Source of the DNA: Vitreoscilla sp.
GTDB taxonomy: Bacteria; Pseudomonadota; Gammaproteobacteria; Burkholderiales; Burkholderiaceae
Length of the DNA: 7,625 nucleotides
Reading direction: 5' to 3'
NCBI GenBank assembly: GCA_014378125.1
Contig: JACMOG010000288.1
Location: forward strand, 1-7,625
The notes beneath the pieces were generated by a model. That model had not been told where the DNA came from, searched no databases, and saw nothing but the letters and a program-made list of their open reading frames with translations. A program made the translations under genes and the position numbers. Shown here piece by piece: positions 1-5,465 of this stretch. Within the stretch, counting starts at the first letter, position 1; every line of letters begins with the position of its first letter.

Positions 1-229
1 CCGGCCGTCCAGGCCGGATTCAAGGCGCACGTGCGGAGTCGAGCCAAGTGCATGCCAGTCGCTCCGCAGCGCGGGCACCCGACCCGCGCGAAGCGTCCAC
101 CCTCACTTTAGAAGCGAAGTCACCAGGAACACCAAGAACACCAGGCAAAGCATCGAACCAGCACCTTCGCCGTCAGCCCCCACCAACCTCACGACCTACA
201 CTGGCGGCCGATCCGACCTCGACAGCCCC
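1..229. other. Leader region upstream of the hydrolase gene; no gene recognised
   Basis: No convincing gene is seen. Frame 1 on the plus strand is open from the left edge to a TAG at 109-111 and could be the tail of an upstream gene, but its 36 codons give no recognisable protein. The hydrolase frame is itself open back to the left edge but has no ATG, GTG or TTG before 230. A short inverted repeat (CCGGCC, 5-nt loop, GGCCGG) sits at 1-17. Three imperfect 9-bp units of the CACCAGGAA type lie at 121-147. The stretch from about 105 to 160 is visibly richer in A/T than the flanking sequence, as expected for a promoter region, but no clear -35/-10 pair can be named. Confidence 0.5.
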
Positions 230-1519
230 ATGCCGCCGCGCCCGCCCGAACCTCCCGAATCCGACGACGGCCCCACGGCCGCCGAGGCCGCCTCGCACGC
301 GCGCGCGCTGCGCGGGGCCGCGAAGCTGGCCACCGAGGCCACCACGGGCCTCACCGATCTCATCGAGGCGGTGCATGCGCGCATCGCCAGCGTGCCCGGG
401 CTGCCGGGGCCGGCCCAAGGCCGCACGCGGGGCGTCACGGGGCTGGTCTACAAGACCGTGCGCGGCGTCACGCGCGCGGTGGGCGGCAGCGTCGACACCT
501 TGCTGGGCGCACTGTCGCCGATGCTCGCGCAGCGTGCTGGCGCCGGCACCGACCTCGACCCGTCCGCCCTCCCGTCCCCCGGGCGCGAAGCGCTGCTGGC
601 CGCGCTCAACGGCGTGCTGGGCGACCACCTGGCGCGCACCGCCAATCCGCTGGCCATCCGCCTGGCGTTTCGCCATGGCGGACGCGCGTTGCCGATTCTG
701 CGCGAGGCGCTCGCGGCCGCGCTGCCCGAGGCCACGGGGCGTCCGCTGGTGCTGATCCACGGCCTGTGCATGAACGACCTGCAATGGCGCCGCTCGAATG
801 GCCACGACCACGGCACGGCGCTGGCCCAGGCGTTGGGCTTCACGCCGGTCTGGCTGCACTACAACAGCGGCCTGCACGTGTCCACCAACGGCCGCGCGCT
901 GGCCAACCAGCTGGAGCAATTGCTGGCGCAGTGGCCGCATCCGGTGGAACGCTTCGCGATCGTGGCGCACAGCATGGGCGGGCTGCTCGCCCGCAGCGCG
1001 CTGCACTACGGACGCGCCGCCGACCACCACTGGCCGCATCGGCTCGATGACCTCGCCTTCCTCGGCCCGCCGCACCACGGCGCCCCGCTGGAACGCGCCG
1101 GCCAGGACATCGACACGCTGCTCAGCGCCACGCCCTACGCCGCGCCGTTCGCGCGCCTGGCCAGGCTGCGCAGCGCGGGCATCACCGACCTGCGCCATGG
1201 CAACCTGGTCGACGAGGACTGGAAAGGCGGCGACCGGTTCGAGGGCGCCACCGATCGGCGCCAGGCGATTCCGCTGGCCGCCGGCCCGCGCCACTACGCG
1301 ATCGCCGGCACCCTCGCGCAGGCAGAAGGCGACCCCAAGGGCAAGCTGCTGGGCGACGGCCTGGTGCCGGTGGCCAGCGCGCTGGGCAAGCACCGGCTCG
1401 CCAAGCGCACCTTGAAGTTCGTGCCAGGACACCAGCGCGTATTCGAGCAGGTCGGCCACATGAAGTTGCTGTCCGAGCCTGCCGTCTTCGAACAACTGCG
1501 TGACTGGCTACGCCACTGA
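230..1519 (+). CDS. Lipase-like alpha/beta hydrolase with helical N-terminal region
   Basis: This 429-residue protein is probably a cytoplasmic serine esterase or lipase of the alpha/beta hydrolase fold; the substrate is unknown. The hydrolase core begins near residue 172 with the strand and oxyanion turn LVLIHGL (174-179). The nucleophile elbow is AHSMGG with Ser248, where Ala replaces the usual first Gly of GxSxG. The likely acid is Asp376 in GDGLVP and the likely catalytic base is His410 in VGHMKLL; both placements are typical of lipase/PGAP1-like proteins. A PPHHG motif follows the nucleophile strand (280-284). Residues 1-165 are Pro-rich at the start and then Ala-rich and helical, without a signal peptide or clear membrane segment, and may form a lid or partner-binding region. 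ATG at 230 is the only usable start in the window in this frame, although no strong Shine-Dalgarno precedes it. Its 3' end overlaps the convergent peroxiredoxin gene by 12 bp. The family call is firm; the biological role is open. Confidence 0.88.
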   Translation: MPPRPPEPPESDDGPTAAEAASHARALRGAAKLATEATTGLTDLIEAVHARIASVPGLPGPAQGRTRGVTGLVYKTVRGVTRAVGGSVDTLLGALSPMLAQRAGAGTDLDPSALPSPGREALLAALNGVLGDHLARTANPLAIRLAFRHGGRALPILREALAAALPEATGRPLVLIHGLCMNDLQWRRSNGHDHGTALAQALGFTPVWLHYNSGLHVSTNGRALANQLEQLLAQWPHPVERFAIVAHSMGGLLARSALHYGRAADHHWPHRLDDLAFLGPPHHGAPLERAGQDIDTLLSATPYAAPFARLARLRSAGITDLRHGNLVDEDWKGGDRFEGATDRRQAIPLAAGPRHYAIAGTLAQAEGDPKGKLLGDGLVPVASALGKHRLAKRTLKFVPGHQRVFEQVGHMKLLSEPAVFEQLRDWLRH

Positions 1520-2293
1520 GCGCTCAGCCAGCCATTTCAAGGTGGCCTCCGAGTCGCCGATCAGCTTGCCGTTCACGAACACCTGGGGCGTGGTCTGCGC
1601 GCCCGTGATCGCCCGCAACGCTCGGGCGCGCTGGAGCGGCGGCAGCGCGATCTCCGTGAACGCGACGCCGGCCTCGTCCAGCGCCGCCTTGGCCCGCGCG
1701 CAGAACTCGCAGCCCTCGCGGCTGAGCATCGCCACCTCGTCGGGCTTGCCGGCCTTCGGATCCAGGTACTTCAGCATCGTGTCGGCGTCGGACACCTCGA
1801 ACGGATCGCCCGGCTTGTCGGGCTCCACGAACAGCTTCTCGATGACGCCGTCGCGCACCAGCATCGAGTAGCGCCACGAGCGGGCGCCGAAGTTCAGGTC
1901 GCGCTTGTCCACAAGCATGCCCATGCCGCGCGTGAACGCCGCGTTGCCGTCGGGCAGCAACTGGACCTTGTCGGCCGACTCGTTGCGCCCCCATTCCTGC
2001 ATCACGAACGGATCGTTGACCGAAACGCAGGCGATCTCGTCGACGCCCAGCCTATGGAACGTCGGAGCCAGTTCCTCGTAGCGCGGCAGGTGCATGGACG
2101 AGCAGGTGGGCGTGAACGCGCCCGGCAACGAGAAGACGATCACGGTGCGGCCCTTGAAGATCTCGTCGGTGCTGCGTTCGGCCCAGCGCGCGCCGTCGCG
2201 CAGCCGGAACGTGACGTCGGGCACGCGCTGGCCCTCCTTGCGGGCGTCGGGGCCGGGGGCGGTGCCCAGGTTGCAGCAAGTGTCGTCGGTCAT
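1508..2293 (-). CDS. Hybrid peroxiredoxin-glutaredoxin (Prx5-Grx fusion)
   Basis: This 261-residue thiol peroxidase reduces hydrogen peroxide and alkyl hydroperoxides, using glutathione through its own fused glutaredoxin domain. Residues about 20-180 are a Prx5/AhpE-type peroxiredoxin with the peroxidatic site PGAFTPTC (Cys64). Residues about 185-258 are a glutaredoxin with a CEFC redox pair (Cys195, Cys198) and the TTPQVFVNG cis-proline loop (Pro236). This is the architecture known as hybrid Prx5 or PGdx in Haemophilus and Neisseria, whose proteins are about 240-245 residues. Here there is an extra N-terminal stretch of about 17 residues containing adjacent cysteines (Cys6, Cys7). The start at 2293 is supported by GGAG at 2301-2304, seven bases upstream; an in-frame ATG at 2356 would add 21 unconvincing residues. 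The frame stays open far upstream across the exporter gene, but only this part is coding. It is divergent from the exporter gene. Confidence 0.95.
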   Translation of the reverse strand: MTDDTCCNLGTAPGPDARKEGQRVPDVTFRLRDGARWAERSTDEIFKGRTVIVFSLPGAFTPTCSSMHLPRYEELAPTFHRLGVDEIACVSVNDPFVMQEWGRNESADKVQLLPDGNAAFTRGMGMLVDKRDLNFGARSWRYSMLVRDGVIEKLFVEPDKPGDPFEVSDADTMLKYLDPKAGKPDEVAMLSREGCEFCARAKAALDEAGVAFTEIALPPLQRARALRAITGAQTTPQVFVNGKLIGDSEATLKWLAERSVA

Positions 2294-2300
2294 CGGGAAG

Positions 2301-2304
2301 CTCC
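2301..2304 (-). promoter_or_regulatory. Ribosome binding site of the peroxiredoxin gene
   Basis: On the minus strand GGAG lies seven bases before the ATG at 2293. It decides the start, because the same frame is open for hundreds of codons upstream and contains an alternative ATG at 2356. Confidence 0.6.
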
Positions 2305-2402
2305 AGGGTGCGAATCCCTGCCGCCAGCAAGCGCCATGCCGCACCGTGGTTCGCATGCTGAACCCCCAATTGCACGACAAGCGGCCCATCGCCAGCAAGG
2401 AT

Positions 2403-2417
2403 TGCTGCGACGCAGCA
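2403..2417. promoter_or_regulatory. Perfect 15-bp palindrome between the peroxiredoxin and exporter genes
   Basis: TGCTGCG-A-CGCAGCA is a perfect 7+7 inverted repeat around one central base. It lies in the divergent intergenic region, ending two bases before the alternative exporter ATG at 2420 and 38 bases before the ATG at 2456. Such a short, odd-centred palindrome fits a dimeric repressor operator, for example of the TetR or GntR type. It could also fold as a small RNA hairpin in the exporter leader. No regulator gene is adjacent. The function is inferred only from symmetry and position. Confidence 0.4.
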
Positions 2418-2455
2418 CAATGAGTGGAACCCTTTCCGTTCGCGAGCCGCCGCCC

Positions 2456-3694
2456 ATGAATTCTGTCTTGCCCGCCCTCGCCTCCGCCGCGCCGCCCACG
2501 CCGGACGCCGCCGCACGCGAGCGCCATTTCTGGCCGGCGGTATGGGCGCTGGGCGTCGGCACCTTCGCCATCGGCACGGGCGAGTTCGTCATCATGGGCC
2601 TGCTGCCCGAGGTGGCGAAAGACCTGCAGGTGACCATCCCCGAGGCCGGCCACGTGATCACCGCCTACGCGCTGGGCGTGGTGGTGGGCGCGCCGGTGCT
2701 GGCGGTGCTGGGAGCCAACTGGCCGCGGCGCACGTTGCTGCTCGCCCTGATGGCGCTGTTCGCGGCCGGCAACTTCGCCAGCGCCCTCGCACCCGGCTAC
2801 CTCACGATGAACCTGCTGCGCCTGATGACGGGGCTGCCGCACGGCCCCTACTTCGGCGTGGCCGCGCTGATGGCCGCGTCGCTGGCGCCGCCCAACAAGC
2901 GCGCGGGCGCGGTGGGCCTGGTGATGTCGGGTCTCACGCTGGCCACGCTGGCCGGGGTGCCGCTGGCCGCCTGGCTGGGCCAGCACTGGGGCTGGCGCGC
3001 CGCCTTCGTGCTGGTGGGCGGCATCGCCGCGCTGGCCTGCGTGCTGATCCTGCGCGGCGTGCCCGACGAACCGGCGCCGCACGGCGCCAGCCCGCTGCGC
3101 GAACTCGGCGCGCTGGCGCGGCCGCAGGTGTGGCTCACGCTGGGCATCGCGGCCATCGGCTTCGGCGGCATGTTCGCCGTCTTCAGCTACATCAAGCCGC
3201 TGCTCACCGAGGTCACCGGCCTGTCGGTGGACGCCGTGCCGCCGGTGCTTGCGCTGTTCGGCCTGGGCATGGTCATCGGCAACCTCGTGGGCGCGCGCCT
3301 GGCCGACAAGTCGCTGATGCGCACCATCGGCGCGGTACTGATGTGGAGCCTGCTGGTGCTCGCGGCCATCCCGTTCACCGCGCCGTACCCCGCCGCGATC
3401 TGCGTGAACGTGTTCCTGCTGGGCACGGTGGTGGCCATCGCGCCCGCGCTGCAGATCCGCCTGATGGACACCGCCGGCGACGCGCAGGCTCTGGCCGCGG
3501 CGCTGAACCACTCGGCGTTCAACACGGCCAATGCGCTGGGCGCCTGGCTGGGCGGCGTCGCCATCGCGGGCGGGCTGGGCTGGACGTCCACCGGCTGGGT
3601 GGGCGTGGTGCTGGCCCTCTGCGGCATGGTGGTGTTCGGTGCGTCGATCCGGCTGCAACGCCGCATGCGGGCGCGCGGCGAAGCGCACGCGTAA
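2456..3694 (+). CDS. MFS exporter, DHA1 family (AraJ/YdhP/Cmx-like)
   Basis: This inner-membrane drug:H+ antiporter-type permease has 412 residues, the normal size for a 12-helix major facilitator. After a soluble N-terminus of about 25 residues, the first helix carries TGEFVIMGLLP (41-51), a signature of the AraJ/YdhP/chloramphenicol-exporter branch. The loop between helices 2 and 3 has ANWPRR (87-92), a degenerate form of MFS motif A lacking the usual Asp. Helix 5 has the antiporter-like stretch TLAGVPLAAWLG (164-175), followed by QHWGWRAAF. A central loop near 202-222 separates two six-helix halves. The substrate cannot be read from sequence; members export sugars, chloramphenicol or other small molecules. 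The start is ambiguous: ATG at 2420 would add 12 residues, and neither start has a well-spaced Shine-Dalgarno. I prefer 2456 because the codons before it are less G/C-biased and the palindrome abuts 2420. A strong hairpin follows the TAA stop. Confidence 0.9.
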   Translation: MNSVLPALASAAPPTPDAAARERHFWPAVWALGVGTFAIGTGEFVIMGLLPEVAKDLQVTIPEAGHVITAYALGVVVGAPVLAVLGANWPRRTLLLALMALFAAGNFASALAPGYLTMNLLRLMTGLPHGPYFGVAALMAASLAPPNKRAGAVGLVMSGLTLATLAGVPLAAWLGQHWGWRAAFVLVGGIAALACVLILRGVPDEPAPHGASPLRELGALARPQVWLTLGIAAIGFGGMFAVFSYIKPLLTEVTGLSVDAVPPVLALFGLGMVIGNLVGARLADKSLMRTIGAVLMWSLLVLAAIPFTAPYPAAICVNVFLLGTVVAIAPALQIRLMDTAGDAQALAAALNHSAFNTANALGAWLGGVAIAGGLGWTSTGWVGVVLALCGMVVFGASIRLQRRMRARGEAHA

Positions 3695-3704
3695 GTCAAG
3701 CGAC

Positions 3705-3741
3705 GTCATCCTGCGTGCAGCGACGCTGCGCGCAGGATGAC
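3705..3741. terminator. Near-perfect 37-nt hairpin between convergent genes
   Basis: GTCATCCTGCG (3705-3715) pairs perfectly with CGCAGGATGAC (3731-3741). After one T/G position, GCAGC (3717-3721) pairs with GCTGC (3725-3729) around a 3-nt loop, giving a stem of about 17 bp. It begins 10 bases after the exporter stop and ends 4 bases before the stop codon of the minus-strand small membrane protein gene, so it could serve as a bidirectional terminator. No T-run follows on either strand, so it is not a classical intrinsic terminator. The arm resembles short dispersed extragenic palindromes (REP-like) found in proteobacteria; only genome-wide copy number would tell. Confidence 0.65.
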
Positions 3742-3745
3742 AGGA

Positions 3746-4255
3746 TCACCGAATCTGCATCCCGCGCTCCAGCCGCTTGCGCGCCGGACTCTGCACCTCG
3801 GACTCGAGCCACAGGCAGAACTTCTTCGCCTCCGCGTCGGTCGACCTGGCCAGCACGCAGGCCAGCGCGTCGGCCGTGATGCGCCACACCCGCGGCTTGC
3901 CAGTCTCCTTTGCCTGTCCCGGCTGCAGCCGCAGCATCACGGCCTCGGAGGGCAGCGACGGCAGGAACTTGCGCACGTGGTCAGTGCTCACCCAGCACGT
4001 GGCGCGGGTGTCGATGTCGATGTCGACATGGCGCCCGCGAAATGCGTAGTAGCGCCCCTCGTAGCGTCGCAGCGCAATGCGGTTGACCCAGCGAGGGAAG
4101 GCGCCGAGCAGGTCGAGCGACGGGATCGCGCAGACGGCCAGCACCGGCATGCCGTACACGAGCCCGAACGGCCCGAACCAATGCCAGAACCCGTACAGCA
4201 CGGCCACCGACACGGCGATGCCGAAGGCCAGGTTCACGAGCATCTTCGAATTCAT
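3746..4255 (-). CDS. Small membrane protein with two N-terminal helices and a BRO-N-like C-terminal half
   Basis: This 169-residue protein is not from a family I can name with confidence. Two hydrophobic segments (about 6-27 and 30-50) form a membrane hairpin. A basic stretch (NRIALRRYEGRYY, 58-70) leads into a soluble C-terminal domain. That domain has CWVSTDHVRKFL (87-98) and then WRITADALACVLARS followed by AEAKKFCLWLESEV (124-154). The order and spacing recall the BRO-N domain of phage antirepressors, where a W-V-x-x-x-D-V element precedes a GLY-x-L-I-x-R-S helix and an EAKKF-x-x-W-V-x-x-E-V segment. This is resemblance by eye, not a profile hit. The ATG at 4255 overlaps the TGA of the reductase gene as ATGA, with AAGG seven bases upstream (4263-4266), indicating translational coupling. 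An ATG at 4348 would add 31 residues lying entirely inside the reductase gene and is disfavoured. Confidence 0.75.
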   Translation of the reverse strand: MNSKMLVNLAFGIAVSVAVLYGFWHWFGPFGLVYGMPVLAVCAIPSLDLLGAFPRWVNRIALRRYEGRYYAFRGRHVDIDIDTRATCWVSTDHVRKFLPSLPSEAVMLRLQPGQAKETGKPRVWRITADALACVLARSTDAEAKKFCLWLESEVQSPARKRLERGMQIR

Positions 4256-5304
4256 CGATCCGCCTTGGTCGCGTGCTTGAGCAGGCCCAGGCGCCGCAGG
4301 CTCTCGGCCGTCGCGACCACCGCATCCTCGGCCGAGCGTGGCGTCCAACCCAGCTCGCGCTGCGCCTTGGCGCTGGTGGCGTTCTTGCGCTTGCCCAGTT
4401 CGGGCACCACTTGGCCCACCGACTTGTCGAACAGCGCCAGCACGCGCAGCAGCCAGTCGGGCAGCTCGCGCGTGGGCACGCGGCGCGCGTCGTCGCCAAG
4501 GCGGCGCCGCAGCATCAGGCCGATGTCGCGCAGCGACACGAACTCACCGGCCACCGCAAGGTAGCGTTCGCCGGCGGCGTCGGGGTGCGTCATCGCCATC
4601 AGGTGCAGGTCGGCGACGTCGCGCACGTCGACCACGCCGAACACCAGCCGCGGCACCGCGGGCAGCGCGCCGTCCAGCATGCGCTTGACGATCTCGATGG
4701 AGGTGGAGAAGTCGGCGCCCAGCACCGGCCCGAATATCCCCACCGGGTTCACCACGGCCAGCTCCATGTCGCCGCCCTCGCGGGCCATGAAGTCCCATGC
4801 CGCGCGCTCGGCCAGCGTCTTGGACTTCGCGTACGCCGTCACGCCCTCGCCTTCCGGCTTCGACCAGTCGTGTTCGTTGAACGGGCGATCGAGCGGCGGG
4901 TGGCCGTAGCCCACCGCCGCGAACGACGACGTCTGCACGACGCGCTTCACGTTCGCGGCGCGCGCGGCGCGCAACACGCGCAGCGCGCCCTCGCGCGCGG
5001 GCACGATCAGCTCGTCCTCGTGCTTCGGCACGTCGAGCGGGAACGGCGAGGCCACGTGCAGCACGTAGTCGCAGCCGGCGGCGGCCTCGGTCCAGCCGGC
5101 GTCCGCGGTGAGGTCGGGGACGAAGAACGAGAGCCCGTCGCCCGCGTCGGCGCCGGCGGCCTTCAGCGTGGGGCGCACCTCGGGCTCACGAGCGAGCGAG
5201 CGCACGCTGGCGCGCACCACCCAACCCGCGGCCAGCAGCTTCACGATGCAGTGCATCGCGATGAAGCCGGATCCGCCGGTGACGAGGACGGTCTGCCCGC
5301 TCAC
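4252..5304 (-). CDS. NAD(P)-dependent epimerase/dehydratase-family reductase (extended SDR)
   Basis: This 350-residue soluble oxidoreductase belongs to the extended short-chain dehydrogenases, closest in style to dihydroflavonol-4-reductase, cinnamoyl-CoA reductase and yeast-type aldehyde reductases. It probably reduces an aldehyde or ketone with NADPH; the substrate is unknown. The Rossmann fold starts at once with VLVTGGSGFIA (6-16), the extended-SDR G-x-x-G-x-x-A/G motif, followed by the basic strand VRASVRS (30-36), which suggests NADP preference. VLHVASP (81-87) and the catalytic residues Ser126/Ser127, Tyr158 and Lys162 (YAKSK) are all present. NPVGIFGP (186-193) is the usual substrate-side loop. 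The start is a GTG at 5304 preceded by GGAG at 5311-5314. An in-frame ATG at 5463 would put a long non-homologous extension across the divergent promoter region. It heads a two-gene operon with the small membrane protein gene. Confidence 0.92.
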   Translation of the reverse strand: MSGQTVLVTGGSGFIAMHCIVKLLAAGWVVRASVRSLAREPEVRPTLKAAGADAGDGLSFFVPDLTADAGWTEAAAGCDYVLHVASPFPLDVPKHEDELIVPAREGALRVLRAARAANVKRVVQTSSFAAVGYGHPPLDRPFNEHDWSKPEGEGVTAYAKSKTLAERAAWDFMAREGGDMELAVVNPVGIFGPVLGADFSTSIEIVKRMLDGALPAVPRLVFGVVDVRDVADLHLMAMTHPDAAGERYLAVAGEFVSLRDIGLMLRRRLGDDARRVPTRELPDWLLRVLALFDKSVGQVVPELGKRKNATSAKAQRELGWTPRSAEDAVVATAESLRRLGLLKHATKADR

Positions 5305-5465
5305 GGTTGGCTCCGGGCGAGGACGGCGAGTGGGCAATGGGTCATGGTGGCGATTCCTGCGGCGAAGTGCCGGCAGCCTACCATCGCCCGGAGGGGGCCA
5401 CCACGTATCATCGGCGCCGGACCAACACCGGGTGCGGCCGCCTCGCCGTCGTGCCGATCTCACCC
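5305..5465. promoter_or_regulatory. Divergent intergenic region between the reductase operon and the lipoprotein gene
   Basis: These 161 bases must carry promoters for both divergent transcripts. On the plus strand TATCAT (5406-5411) is a fair -10 candidate 55 bases before the lipoprotein ATG, but the position where a -35 should lie (around 5383-5388) is not TTG-like. No clear operator palindrome was seen. Confidence 0.35.
5311..5314 (-). promoter_or_regulatory. Ribosome binding site fixing the GTG start of the reductase
   Basis: GGAG on the minus strand lies six bases before the GTG at 5304. The Rossmann strand begins a few codons later, so this site supports the GTG over the ATG at 5463. 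Confidence 0.6.

Noticed and set aside
1..17. CCGGCC/GGCCGG inverted repeat as a terminator
   Set aside because: A six-base GC palindrome is common by chance at this composition, has no T-run, and its gene context is cut off by the window edge.
1..111. Frame-1 stretch ending at TAG 109-111 as the tail of an upstream gene
   Set aside because: Possible, but 36 codons with no recognisable similarity are not enough to support a gene call.
48..755. 235-codon plus-strand frame at the left side
   Set aside because: Extreme Pro/Arg/Ala content and overlap in another frame with the hydrolase gene; no motif.
173..1495. 440-codon minus-strand frame opposite the hydrolase
   Set aside because: Composition is that of a shadow frame, while the plus strand carries the Ser/Asp/His hydrolase motifs.
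2294..3709. Long minus-strand open frame continuing upstream of the peroxiredoxin across the whole exporter gene
   Set aside because: The translation is rich in Arg, His, Gln and Gly with no domain sense and is a mirror of the exporter codons; high GC removes stop codons. A proper ribosome site and domain start mark the peroxiredoxin at 2293.
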